Below are positions 26,784-37,279 of a DNA stretch of 64,000 nt, one piece after another. The position numbers and the translations under genes were made by a program. Source of the stretch: Bacteroidales bacterium (GTDB taxonomy: Bacteria; Bacteroidota; Bacteroidia; Bacteroidales; F082); contig JAUYGX010000024.1 of assembly GCA_030690365.1 (NCBI GenBank), positions 1-64,000 on the forward strand. Reading direction: 5' to 3'. Under the pieces are notes generated by a model. The model saw nothing but the letters and a program-made list of their open reading frames with translations, searched no databases and was not told where the DNA came from. How positions within the stretch are numbered: the stretch's first letter is position 1; the number at the start of each line of letters is the position of its first letter.

Positions 26784-29700
26784 TATCTTCAATAATTTCG
26801 TTTTCTGGATTTGTGTTCTTATCTGCATTGAGTTTCTTTAAACGGTCAAGTTTATCGACAGCTTCCTTTTTCAAATCGTCGCCTTTATAGTTTTCAATCA
26901 CGCTTTGAAGGGTTTGTTCGGCCTGGAAAATATTGTCGCGACCTACATAGATGTCTGCCAGCAGAATAAATGCCCTGGCAATCCAGTAGTCGGAGTTGGG
27001 ATATTTTTCAGAAAGTTCATAAACCTGGTTTTCAGCATCTTCAAGCTTATTGGCCCGGTAGTTTAGTAAGGCTACGTAGTACTTCGATTCGGCCCCTTTT
27101 TCACCTGCCGACAGGTTGGTAGTAATGTTGAATTCTTTGAGCGCCTGCGTCTGGTTGTTGTCCAGCATGGCCATTTTTCCAAGCAGGAAGTGAGCATTAA
27201 TAATTTGGTCGTTGCTTACTTTTTCGGTCATTAAAAGATCAGTGGCTGCTTTTTTGGCCTTGGGATAATCGCCATTCAAATAGGCACTCTGCATCACGCC
27301 GTCAAGCGATTCAAGCCAGCCCGAATTGTTATCGTCCATTTCTGAAAGGCGTTCGTAGTAAAGCTGCGATTTGCCGTAATCACCCTTGGCAAAGGCCACT
27401 CTGGCTGATTTAAGTAAAGCTTCAGAGGTGTATTGATTGTCGGGCATCGAAATGATCTTCTCAAAAATGACTTGTGCTTCATCACCCTTACCCGTCTTTT
27501 CAAGACATTGGGTCAGGTAATGATAGGTGGTTAGAATAAATCCTCCGTTTGGATATTGTTCCAGGTATTTGTTTAAGGCCGGAATGGCCTTGTTACAATC
27601 GTTGTTAAGGTAATAATTTTCGCCGGAGGTAAAGGTGAGCGAATCCTCCTGACTGGTCGAAATCTGCACAAAATCAAGTCCTTTGGCAAACGCCAGATAT
27701 TGATCAACCTTTCCCATATCCATGTAAATGCTCTGGAGGGTGTTAAGAGCTTCCTTGGCCTCCAAAGAAGCCGGGTAGCGGTCCACAACCTGTTTTAACA
27801 CCTTGATAGCTTCTTCAAACTGGTTATTTTTATAATACACAAATCCCATTTTTACCAATGCCTTTTTCGCCAGATTACTATTGGGTTTTTCTTTCACCAA
27901 CCGGTTGAAATAGTTAATGGCCAACCGTTGATCGTTCATGATCAGATAAGTAGAGGCGATTTCGTATAGGGCGTCATCATATAGTTTCGACGATTTGTAC
28001 CTTTCGGCCAGTTGGGTCAGCGTATTGGTTTTTTGTTGAAAGTTGCCCGCCGATCCGTAACAGGCCGCCAGTTGATAATGCGCATAGTCGGCATCACGGC
28101 TGTCGGAACCAATCACTTTCTGGTACCACTGCATGGCAGTTGAATACTGTTTTAAAATAAAATAACTGTCGGCAAGTCGTAGCCAGGCATCTGCCACCAG
28201 ATTTTTCTGTGGCGATTTGGCGGCCAGGAATTTTTCAAAATCACTGATGGCCTGTGCATAATTTTTCTGGTTAAAAGCTGCATACGCCATGTTGTATCTG
28301 GCCGTTGCCAACAAATCGGTCCGACTGGCATCACGCATGTTGAGGAATGAAGAAAATTTGCGTGAAGCAAGATCGTATTGTTTTAATCTATAATAGGTGT
28401 CACCTTGCCAAAACAAGCTTAAGGCCATTAGTCGGCCGTCGATGGGGTAGGTTTGCGATTTTTCAAAATAGGCCAAGGCGTCGGTGTACGAGCCCCGGTT
28501 AAAGTATTCAATTCCTTGATTGTAAGTTATTTGCTGATAAACTTTTTGAAGTTGCTTATCGGGATGGTTCGTTTTCTCGATGGATAGGATAGCGGCATCA
28601 TAGTTCCGGCTGCTTAGGTAAAGCTGCGATAGCAAGGCGTATGCCTGACTGGCTTCTGACGATCCCGGGTGCTCAGCTATGAATTCTTCAATGGTCACCA
28701 CCGGATCGTTGTATGGGTCGCCTCCCAAAGTGATGGTGGTTTTTACATAGTTGAACAGGGCATCAGAGGTCAATCTGGGGTCGCTTTTTAATTTATAGGC
28801 TTTCAAAAAGGCATTCTGGGCAAACTTCTCCTGATGGGTTTCCAAATAACAAAATCCAAGGTGATACCAGGCGTTTTGTTCCATGGCGCCTCCTTCCTTG
28901 GTGGCTTCCTGAAAGTTGCTGATGGCGCTGCTGTATTCCTTATTCATGAATTTGGTATAACCGATGCGGTATTGTTCACCCGGGCTTTGGTCGCGTTTGC
29001 CACCATATTCATATTCAGTATAATACTCCAGGGCATGTGGGTAATCCTTTAGATTGTAATAGGCATTGCCCAACAACCGGGCCAACTCTGCCTTGGTGGT
29101 TCGGTCTGCGGAGTTATAATATGTTTTGCCTTCATCCACCACTTTTTCAAATTGTCCCTGTACATAATAAATGTGCATCAGGTAATTGGGGACATATTTT
29201 TTAAATCTTCGGTCGTTTTCAATGGCTTTAAAACCCTTTAAGGCCTCGTCATAATTCCCTTTCAGGTATTGCAGGTGGGCATAATAATAGTTGGCTGCGC
29301 GGCCATATTCTGTTTTGGAGTCGGTAATTTTTGAAAAATTGGCAATGGCGGCATCGTACCTGTTCAGCTTCATCTGGCTAAAGCCGATTTGATAGTAATA
29401 TTCCGTGCGTTGTTCGCCTGTAAGCTGTTGCGCGGAAATTTTTTGATACATCTCCAGGGCATCATCATATTTTTTGTCCTTAAACAAAAGTTGTCCCATC
29501 TGAAAATGAATAGATGGAATCCACGCACTTTCGGGATAGGTGGAGGCAAAATGCAGTGCATGGTTGTATGCGTCTTTGTCTTCGAGTTGCACGGCACACA
29601 CAATGCTGTAATAAGCTGCATTTTCGTAAAAGGCACCCTGCTGGTCCTTTTCTTGCTGCATTGATTGGGCAAACATTTGTCGTGCGGCACCGTAATTCTG

Positions 29701-29877
29701 ATGTTCAAAAAGAGTTAAAGCATTTCGGTAGGTCTCCGATGGAGGATTCCTGTATACCGTTTCCTGTGCTAAACTATGGTTAACATTTAGGAAAATGAAG
29801 AATAAGGTAATGGAAATCAGTGATTTTATTTTCATTGGATTGCTGATCTTATAAGAAAGTAAAACTATACATTGCAC
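26764..29877 (-). CDS. Large secreted tetratricopeptide-repeat protein
   Basis: Many TPR-like units (e.g. EYYYQIGFSQMKLNRYDAAIANFSKI); signal peptide LFFIFLNVNHSLAQ; first Met may be downstream (MKIKSLISITLFF). Confidence 0.9.
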   Translation of the reverse strand: MQCIVLLSYKISNPMKIKSLISITLFFIFLNVNHSLAQETVYRNPPSETYRNALTLFEHQNYGAARQMFAQSMQQEKDQQGAFYENAAYYSIVCAVQLEDKDAYNHALHFASTYPESAWIPSIHFQMGQLLFKDKKYDDALEMYQKISAQQLTGEQRTEYYYQIGFSQMKLNRYDAAIANFSKITDSKTEYGRAANYYYAHLQYLKGNYDEALKGFKAIENDRRFKKYVPNYLMHIYYVQGQFEKVVDEGKTYYNSADRTTKAELARLLGNAYYNLKDYPHALEYYTEYEYGGKRDQSPGEQYRIGYTKFMNKEYSSAISNFQEATKEGGAMEQNAWYHLGFCYLETHQEKFAQNAFLKAYKLKSDPRLTSDALFNYVKTTITLGGDPYNDPVVTIEEFIAEHPGSSEASQAYALLSQLYLSSRNYDAAILSIEKTNHPDKQLQKVYQQITYNQGIEYFNRGSYTDALAYFEKSQTYPIDGRLMALSLFWQGDTYYRLKQYDLASRKFSSFLNMRDASRTDLLATARYNMAYAAFNQKNYAQAISDFEKFLAAKSPQKNLVADAWLRLADSYFILKQYSTAMQWYQKVIGSDSRDADYAHYQLAACYGSAGNFQQKTNTLTQLAERYKSSKLYDDALYEIASTYLIMNDQRLAINYFNRLVKEKPNSNLAKKALVKMGFVYYKNNQFEEAIKVLKQVVDRYPASLEAKEALNTLQSIYMDMGKVDQYLAFAKGLDFVQISTSQEDSLTFTSGENYYLNNDCNKAIPALNKYLEQYPNGGFILTTYHYLTQCLEKTGKGDEAQVIFEKIISMPDNQYTSEALLKSARVAFAKGDYGKSQLYYERLSEMDDNNSGWLESLDGVMQSAYLNGDYPKAKKAATDLLMTEKVSNDQIINAHFLLGKMAMLDNNQTQALKEFNITTNLSAGEKGAESKYYVALLNYRANKLEDAENQVYELSEKYPNSDYWIARAFILLADIYVGRDNIFQAEQTLQSVIENYKGDDLKKEAVDKLDRLKKLNADKNTNPENEIIEDNDNKTN

Positions 29878-30030
29878 AATTGCGGTTTGGTTGAAACAGG
29901 TTAATTTATTAACAAATTACCTGTTCAAACAACGCAGAAAACCTCAAATTAATATACTTTAGCTCCAATTATTATAAAAATCAGTGTAATCGGCTTTCGG
30001 TGTCTTGCATTTTATATTGAACAGCTACTA

Positions 30031-31989
30031 ATGGGATTTCAATTCAGTACTTATACATCATTTCGACGAATAATTCTTACTCTTTTGGTTTTATTGGTTG
30101 TCGGTAGCGCGCTGCCGGGGCAGGAAACTGAATTGTCGACACAAAACAAAAGGGCCAGAAAACTTTACGTGCAGGCCGAACAATTTGCCCATCAGCGAAA
30201 TCTGGAAATGGCGATTGAATCCTTAAACAAAGCGTTGACGATTGATCAGAATTTTGTCGAAGGATGGCTGCTGTTGGCCGAAATCAGGCAGGACGAGCAT
30301 CACTATCCGGAGGCCTTGTCTGCATTTCAACATGCTTTTTCGATTGATTCGATGCGGTATCCCCACATGTATTTTTCCATGGGAAAGCTGGCTTTTGATA
30401 TGGGCAATTACCCACTAGCGGTGAAGTATTATCGCAATTATATCCACTTCAATTCACTGGATAGTCTTGAAAATGAAATGGTTTTATCAGGACTTAAATC
30501 AGCTCAACTTGCGTTGAATTTGATGCAACATCCTTTTATGATTGAAATCCACAACATGGGAAATGACATTAATACGGCTGATGATGAGTTTGTTAACTTT
30601 TTATCTGCCGATGATCGAATGATGGTGATAACACGAAAAATCCGGCGTGATTCGGTACTTGAAGGTGATGTCGAATTTGCGGAAGGTTTCTACCAGTCCC
30701 ATTTTGCAGATTCTGTCTGGACGAAGCTACAAGCCATGAACTTACCCTGGATTGATGGAAACAATGCTGGTGGAATGAGCATGAGTGCCGATGGACGGAG
30801 TATGTTGTTCACCGGTTGTTACTGGCCCAATGGAAATGGAAGCTGCGATATTTATTACTCAAACCGCATCGGCAGGAACTGGGAAAACCCAGTGGCCTTT
30901 AATGACCGGATCAATACCCCGGGATGGGAATCGCAACCTGTGATTTCATCCGATGGCAGAACCATTTATTTCACGTCGAAGCGTGCAGGAGGTAAAGGAG
31001 GTGCCGATATTTGGAGAACCAATTATATTCCCGAAAAGGGGTGGAGTATACCAGTTAATCTGGGCGATAGCATCAATACCGCCGGTGACGAAATGGCTCC
31101 TTTTATCCATGGCGATGACCAGACGTTGTACTTTTCTTCAAACGGACATCCCGGACTGGGTGGATACGACCTGTTTTACGCACGAAAAGATAAAGCCGAC
31201 AGATGGAGTAATGCCCGGAATATGGGCGTTCCCATCAATTCCAAAGCTGATGAGGTGAATTTGTTTGTCAATTTAAAAGGTACTCATGGCTGGATTTCTT
31301 CCAATCGCGAAAAGGGCTTTGGGGGCATGGATATCTGGGATTTTCCGATTCCCGAAATGCTGAAACCCCAACCGGTGATCTTACTTGCAGGCATTGTGGT
31401 AGATAGCCTCACCTCAAAACCACTACAAGCTCAGGTGGAAATTGTAACGCTTCCGGCTGCCACAGAAATCAGGCAACTGCAATCTGATAGCATTACCGGC
31501 GAGTTTCTGGTGGTGCTGAACCCTAAAAATAGCTACATATTTAATATCTACAAAAAAGGCTATCTGTTTTATTCGGAACAAGTAAGCCAAACAGATGTTC
31601 AGCTAAAGGAAAATCTGGATAAGGTTTATGCCTTGCGGCCCGTGAAATCGGGGGAGAAAATGAATTTATACAATGTGTTTTTCAATTTCAACAGCGACAA
31701 ATTATTGCCAGCCTCCACACCTGAGTTGGATAGGTTAATTACCCTTTTAAACGATAATCCTTCTGTCAGGGTACAGATTACAGGGCATACAGATAGCATT
31801 GGGTCAGGGGATTTTAATCGCACACTATCGCAAAAGCGTGCAACATCGGTGATGAATTACCTTGTTGGGAAGGGTGTAAATTCTGGTCGGCTTATTACTG
31901 CCGGTTTGGGCGATACCCAACCCATCGCTTCAAACAGTGCTGAGAGCGGAAGGGCCTTAAACCGGCGAACCGAAATAACCATTAAATAA
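30031..31989 (+). CDS. OmpA-family protein with N-terminal TPRs and PD40/WD40-like propeller repeats
   Basis: GWESQPVISSDGRTIYFTSKRAGGKGGADIW repeats; OmpA C-terminus VQITGHTDSIGSGDFNRTLSQKRATSVMNYL...NRRTEITIK. Confidence 0.93.
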   Translation: MGFQFSTYTSFRRIILTLLVLLVVGSALPGQETELSTQNKRARKLYVQAEQFAHQRNLEMAIESLNKALTIDQNFVEGWLLLAEIRQDEHHYPEALSAFQHAFSIDSMRYPHMYFSMGKLAFDMGNYPLAVKYYRNYIHFNSLDSLENEMVLSGLKSAQLALNLMQHPFMIEIHNMGNDINTADDEFVNFLSADDRMMVITRKIRRDSVLEGDVEFAEGFYQSHFADSVWTKLQAMNLPWIDGNNAGGMSMSADGRSMLFTGCYWPNGNGSCDIYYSNRIGRNWENPVAFNDRINTPGWESQPVISSDGRTIYFTSKRAGGKGGADIWRTNYIPEKGWSIPVNLGDSINTAGDEMAPFIHGDDQTLYFSSNGHPGLGGYDLFYARKDKADRWSNARNMGVPINSKADEVNLFVNLKGTHGWISSNREKGFGGMDIWDFPIPEMLKPQPVILLAGIVVDSLTSKPLQAQVEIVTLPAATEIRQLQSDSITGEFLVVLNPKNSYIFNIYKKGYLFYSEQVSQTDVQLKENLDKVYALRPVKSGEKMNLYNVFFNFNSDKLLPASTPELDRLITLLNDNPSVRVQITGHTDSIGSGDFNRTLSQKRATSVMNYLVGKGVNSGRLITAGLGDTQPIASNSAESGRALNRRTEITIK

Positions 31990-32367
31990 TTGTTGTGCTG
32001 TTCGTTGGTTTGCAAGATTCAATTTACTATTTTTGGAGCTGAAATGACCATCAACAAACAGTTTGTTGGTGTTGTGGTACGAAAAAAGGATCGTTCGCCA
32101 TTAAGTTTATTTCTAAGGTAATGTTCCGGATTGGAATTTGGCTGAAATAGGTTGGATTTAATTTACAGATAACCATTCTGTTAAGTTAAATACTGGCTTT
32201 GATTTCATCAGGTTCGTGGAATTGTATTGTGTAAACGAACCTGCCGGAGCGGGTAGCGTTTTGTTTGTCAGTGTTACTGATTTTTTTCAAGACACGACGT
32301 GTCACATGGTGAATTGTAAACAGTCAGGATGATGAAATGATATAAAAGTGTATACAAAAAGGAATGG

Positions 32368-34923
32368 ATGATACAGAAAACCAATAAGTCCAATGAGGAG
32401 CTAAGTGCTGAACTTATTGAACTCCAAAAGAGGTATGCCGAACTGGAGAATAAATTTATACAGGTTAATCAGGGCTTCGATTCTGAAGATGAATTGATGC
32501 ACCACGAACGCAAGTTGGTTGAACAGGCACTTCGCGATAGCAATGAACTTTTTAAAACCACCTTATATAGTATAGGTGATGCCGTAATTGTTACCGATAG
32601 GTTTAATACGGTAAGAAATTTAAATGCCATTGCCGAAAAGCTTACCGGTTGGACAGAAAAGGAAGCCATAAATGTTCAGTTGAGCGAAGTGTTTAAAATC
32701 ATTAATGAAAAATCCCGGAAAATCGTTGAAAACCCTGTGGATATAGTGATGCGTGATGGAACAACGGTTGGATTGGCTAATCACACCTTGCTGATTTCAA
32801 AAAATGGAGAAGAAATCCCCATCGCCGATAGCGCAGCACCCATTAAAAATGAAAACGGGGAAATTCTGGGTGTGGTATTGGTTTTCAGAGACCAAACCAT
32901 GGAACGCGAAAGCAGGAGGGATATCGAACAAAGCGAATTGCGTCTTCGAAGAGCAGAACTGGCCTCCAAATCCGGTAACTGGGAAATTCACTTTGACCAG
33001 AATATTGGCATTGCATCCAAAGGAGCCTCCCGTATTTATGGGCTGGGCAAATCAAAGTTTTCCATTGCTGAAATTCAAAAGTATCCGCTACCGGAGTACA
33101 GGCCTGTTCTTGATGAGGCACTGGCAAACCTGGTACAAAAAAATATACCTTATCAGGTAGAGTTTAAAATCAGAACCGCCGATACAAATGAAATCAAAGA
33201 TATCCGTTCGGTGGCCTTCTTCGATAAAGAGAAAAACTCATTGTTTGGTGTAATTCAGGATATTTCCGAAAAAAAACAACTTCAGGAAAGACAGGAGGTC
33301 TTGTTTAATATTTCCAATGCAGTGATGTCAACGGATAGTCTGGAAGAGTTGAACAGACTCATTACCTATGAATTAAGTAAGATAATCGATACTTCCAACT
33401 TTTATATTGCGCTCTATAACCGAAATACAGATACCCTCAGCATACCTTTTATGGTTGATCAGAACGATCGTTTTGACGAAGTAAAAGCCGATAAAACCTT
33501 AACAGGATATGTGATAAAAACGGAGAAATCCTTGTATGCCACGAGCGAAGTTTTTGAAGATTTGGAACAAAAGGGCGAAATTGAACTTATAGGAACTCCT
33601 TCAAAAGTCTGGGTAGGTGTTCCTCTGACCCTTAAAAACCAAGTGATTGGTGCTATTGTTTGTCAAAGTTACCTGGATGAGTCAGCATTGACTAAAAGCG
33701 ATTTAAAGGTTCTTGAATTTGTGGCCCCTCAAATCAGTCTTGTACTTGAACGAAAAAAATCAGAGGAAGAACTTAAACGGGCCTTAAAAAAAGCACAAGA
33801 ATCCGATCGGCTAAAATCGGCGTTTCTGGCCAATATGAGCCACGAAATCAGAACACCCATGAATGGGATAATGGGTTTTGCACAACTCCTCAAAGAACCT
33901 GCACTGGGCGGAGAAAGTCAACAGAGATACATTGGCATCATCGAAAAAAGTGGTGCTCGCATGCTCAACATCATCAATAACCTCATCAACATATCTAAAG
34001 TTGAAGCGGGCCAGATGCCAATTACCTTTTCTGCCGTAAATGTGAATGAGCAGTTGGAATACATTTATGCCTTTTTTAAGCCTGAAGCTGATGCGAAAGG
34101 GCTGCAATTGTTTGTGATGAGTACTTTAAAACCCTCGGAAGCGGTCATCAGAACTGATGCTGAAAAGTTAACTGCAATTCTGTCGAATCTGGTTAAAAAT
34201 GCCATTAAATATACCAGAATCGGGTCGATTTTCATGGGGGTTGAAATTCAGCAGAATTCACTCGTGTTTTTTGTTAAAGATTCAGGAGTAGGAGTTCCAA
34301 AGGATCGCCAGTTTGCCATTTTTGAGCGCTTTGTACAGGCTGATATAGAAGATATTAAAGTTTACGAAGGAGCAGGTCTCGGATTGACAATTTCAAAGGC
34401 GTATGTCGAAATGATTGGCGGCAGGATATGGTTGGATTCGGAAGAAGGGGATGGTTCACAATTTTACTTTTCGCTGCCTAATATGCTTGAAAGAAATCAA
34501 TTCTCGGCAGGCAGCAGCACCGAAAAGAAACTCGCCATCAGCAATACATCAAAAAAGTTGAAAATATTGGTTGTAGAGGATGATGAAACCGCCAACTTAC
34601 ACCTGGCTATTCTGTTAGAACACATTTCGAATGAAATTTTACATGCTGTTTCGGGAGATCATGCGGTTGAGATTTGTAAAAACCATCCGGATGTGGATTT
34701 GATTTTAATGGACATCAAAATGCCTGTGATGAACGGATTTGAAGCTACCCGTCAAATCAGGGAATTCAACAAAGACGTCATTATCATTGCGCAAACAGCC
34801 TATGCCCTGGAGGGCGATAGGGAAAAAACCTTCGCGGTTGGTTGCGATGATTATATCACCAAACCCCTTCAACAAAATGAGTTGATGATGTTGATTAAAA
34901 AGCACTTTGAGGCACTGAATTAA
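32368..34923 (+). CDS. PAS/GAF hybrid sensor histidine kinase with receiver domain
   Basis: Multiple PAS segments, GAF-like segment, FLANMSHEIRTPMNG, GAGLGLTISKAYVEMIGG, REC LILMDIKMPVMNGFEATRQIR. Confidence 0.95.
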   Translation: MIQKTNKSNEELSAELIELQKRYAELENKFIQVNQGFDSEDELMHHERKLVEQALRDSNELFKTTLYSIGDAVIVTDRFNTVRNLNAIAEKLTGWTEKEAINVQLSEVFKIINEKSRKIVENPVDIVMRDGTTVGLANHTLLISKNGEEIPIADSAAPIKNENGEILGVVLVFRDQTMERESRRDIEQSELRLRRAELASKSGNWEIHFDQNIGIASKGASRIYGLGKSKFSIAEIQKYPLPEYRPVLDEALANLVQKNIPYQVEFKIRTADTNEIKDIRSVAFFDKEKNSLFGVIQDISEKKQLQERQEVLFNISNAVMSTDSLEELNRLITYELSKIIDTSNFYIALYNRNTDTLSIPFMVDQNDRFDEVKADKTLTGYVIKTEKSLYATSEVFEDLEQKGEIELIGTPSKVWVGVPLTLKNQVIGAIVCQSYLDESALTKSDLKVLEFVAPQISLVLERKKSEEELKRALKKAQESDRLKSAFLANMSHEIRTPMNGIMGFAQLLKEPALGGESQQRYIGIIEKSGARMLNIINNLINISKVEAGQMPITFSAVNVNEQLEYIYAFFKPEADAKGLQLFVMSTLKPSEAVIRTDAEKLTAILSNLVKNAIKYTRIGSIFMGVEIQQNSLVFFVKDSGVGVPKDRQFAIFERFVQADIEDIKVYEGAGLGLTISKAYVEMIGGRIWLDSEEGDGSQFYFSLPNMLERNQFSAGSSTEKKLAISNTSKKLKILVVEDDETANLHLAILLEHISNEILHAVSGDHAVEICKNHPDVDLILMDIKMPVMNGFEATRQIREFNKDVIIIAQTAYALEGDREKTFAVGCDDYITKPLQQNELMMLIKKHFEALN

Positions 34924-34924
34924 C

Positions 34925-35713
34925 TTACAAGTTGATTACAAGACCATCGTAAGCCAGGTGGATTCCATCCGGGAGCATCCTTTCAACTGCATTATGAAAA
35001 CCCATCAAATGACTGAGGTGGGTTATATATCCAACTTCAGGGTTGATAAATTGCAGTATGTTTACAGCCTGTTCAAGGTTGTAGTGCGAAACATGAGGTT
35101 CTTTTCTCACAGCACTCACCACCATATATTTTACCCCGTCGAGCTGTGCAAGTGTGGAACCCGGTATGTAATTGGTATCGGTAATGTAGGCAAAATCACC
35201 AATCCTGAACCCATATACCTCCATACTCCTGTGAAGTACAGATAGTGGAATAACGCGAGTTCCGTTAATATCAAATGGCTTGTCGGTGATGGTTTTCAGG
35301 TTGTATTTTGGTAATCCCGGATAATCGGCTTCTCCAAAAGCGTAGGAGAATTCAAGTTTGATTTCTTTCTGGCTTTCTGCCGAAGCATAAATATCCATCG
35401 ATTTTCTGTAAATGAAATTGAACGACCGCACATCGTCCAACCCCGCAATGTGATCGCGGTGGGCATGGGTGATCAGGATGGCATCAAGTTTCATGGCTCC
35501 GGCACGTAACATCTGGTACCTGAAATCAGGTCCCGCATCAATCAGTATTACCTGATGGTCCACCTCAATTAATATTGAAGAGCGAAGTCTCTGATCTCTA
35601 ATATTTGCTGAGCGACAAACATCACAAGGGCAGGCAACTACCGGTACTCCTTGTGAGGTTCCTGATCCTAAGAATGTTACTTTTATCAAATTGAAAAATT
35701 TAAATTCCTGCAA
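34925..35713 (-). CDS. MBL-fold metal-dependent hydrolase (PhnP-like); start uncertain, TTG at 35689 possible
   Basis: VTFLGSGTSQGVPVVACPCDVC, ILITHAHRDHIAGLDD, ITDTNYI. Confidence 0.9.
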   Translation of the reverse strand: MQEFKFFNLIKVTFLGSGTSQGVPVVACPCDVCRSANIRDQRLRSSILIEVDHQVILIDAGPDFRYQMLRAGAMKLDAILITHAHRDHIAGLDDVRSFNFIYRKSMDIYASAESQKEIKLEFSYAFGEADYPGLPKYNLKTITDKPFDINGTRVIPLSVLHRSMEVYGFRIGDFAYITDTNYIPGSTLAQLDGVKYMVVSAVRKEPHVSHYNLEQAVNILQFINPEVGYITHLSHLMGFHNAVERMLPDGIHLAYDGLVINL

Positions 35714-35781
35714 AGGTATAATGATTGCTTATGCGGCTTTAAAAATCTTACTATTTTTACCACCTAATACCATTTGTAATT

Positions 35782-36339
35782 TTGGACATCCTCAACCTGA
35801 TAAAAAAGCCTGTACAAAGCCTGTTTATAAACCACGGCCGTACGGATACAATTCCATTTCATCACGGGTATACCCAATTACACGATTGCAACCTTATATT
35901 GTTGTTTTGCATAAATCAACAATCTGATATGCAATCAATTGAAGCAATATTACCAATTGCAAAAATGCATTTTAAAAAGGTGGTTGCACTGGTGTTGTAT
36001 ACCGGTGTTAAAAAACCACCCATTTCTAAGGAACAGGTAAGGGTGGTTTCAATAAATGATTTTACTCTTCTGGGAAAACCAAATTCAGGATTGTTGGAAT
36101 ATACTGCCGGATATGAAGCGGATATTTTGATCAGTATGAATAGTTGTGAGTCGGGTTATTTTAAAAATTTGGTCAGTACTATTCCTGTTGATTTTAAGGC
36201 AGGCATCTATCAGGCTTCATTTTCTTCGCTTTTTCATTTTATGCTCCAGGTGGATTCGCAGAATTTGTCAGATGAATTGGTACTGGAACAATTTGTTATT
36301 TACCTCAAAAAAATTAAAACACACAGCCATGAACAATAA
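35782..36339 (+). CDS. DUF6913-like protein; start uncertain (TTG at 35782 or ATG at 35929)
   Basis: Length, content and position immediately upstream of dapA; stop overlaps dapA start. Confidence 0.65.
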   Translation: MDILNLIKKPVQSLFINHGRTDTIPFHHGYTQLHDCNLILLFCINQQSDMQSIEAILPIAKMHFKKVVALVLYTGVKKPPISKEQVRVVSINDFTLLGKPNSGLLEYTAGYEADILISMNSCESGYFKNLVSTIPVDFKAGIYQASFSSLFHFMLQVDSQNLSDELVLEQFVIYLKKIKTHSHEQ

Positions 36340-37213
36340 GCTAAAGGGTACAGGTGTGGCCATCGTAACGCCTTTTTTAACCACGGGAGAAGTTGATTTT
36401 GAGGGTCTTGATCGACTTCTCAATCACCTGCTGGAAGGAAATGTGGATTTTATTGTTGCCCTGGGGACAACCAGCGAAGCCGCAACTCTTACCACTGCTG
36501 AGAAAGCAGAAGTGATGAGCTTTGTAAAATCAAAAATTGTGGGTAAAATTCCATTGGTGATGGGATTGGGTGGTAACAACACCCGGGCGATTATCGATCA
36601 GATAGCCACCACCGATTTTACCGGAATTGATGCCTTGTTGTCGGTGGCTCCGTATTATAACAAACCCAATCAACGTGGGTTGTATGCACATTTTGCTGCC
36701 ATTGCACAGGCATCCCCACTCCCCGTGATCTTGTACAATGTTCCCGGCCGGACCAGTTCCAATTTGATGGCAGATACCACCCTTGCGCTGGCCAACGATT
36801 TCGGCAATATTGTTGCAGTAAAAGAGGCTTCCGGTGACCTGGGACAGATTATGGAAATCATTCGCCGTAAACCGGCTGGTTTCTCGGTACTTTCGGGTGA
36901 TGACGCTTTTACATTTGCCATGATGGCACTTGGAGCCGAGGGCGTTATATCTGTAGTTGCCAACGCGCTTCCTGCCGAATTCGCCCGCATGGTGGATTTA
37001 TGCCTGCAAGGCAAAATGGAGGAGGCCAGAACCCACCACTATCAAATTCTGCCTGTCATCGATTTGCTGTTTGCCGATGGAAATCCCGCTGGTGTTAAGG
37101 CGGCACTGAATTTTTTAGGCATTTGTGACAACAATTTACGCTTGCCGCTGGTACCCGTGAAACAGGAAGTGAAACAGGCACTTGAAAAAGCCCTGGCTCA
37201 TTTTGGGTTGTGA
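36329..37213 (+). CDS. dapA: 4-hydroxy-tetrahydrodipicolinate synthase
   Basis: GTGVAIVTPF, LGTTSEAATLT, SVAPYYNKPNQRGLYAHF, VILYNVPGRTS; start at MNNKLKGTG. Confidence 0.96.
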   Translation: MNNKLKGTGVAIVTPFLTTGEVDFEGLDRLLNHLLEGNVDFIVALGTTSEAATLTTAEKAEVMSFVKSKIVGKIPLVMGLGGNNTRAIIDQIATTDFTGIDALLSVAPYYNKPNQRGLYAHFAAIAQASPLPVILYNVPGRTSSNLMADTTLALANDFGNIVAVKEASGDLGQIMEIIRRKPAGFSVLSGDDAFTFAMMALGAEGVISVVANALPAEFARMVDLCLQGKMEEARTHHYQILPVIDLLFADGNPAGVKAALNFLGICDNNLRLPLVPVKQEVKQALEKALAHFGL

Positions 37214-37279
37214 AATGAATGCAACGATTGTAAACACAATCTTGTCAAAAGAGAAGATTATATTTGTTAAAAAGTGAGT

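Noticed and set aside
36146-36328. N-terminal extension of the dapA ORF
   Set aside because: Overlaps the DUF6913-like gene in another frame; canonical DapA start is MNNKLKGTGVAIVTPF at 36329.
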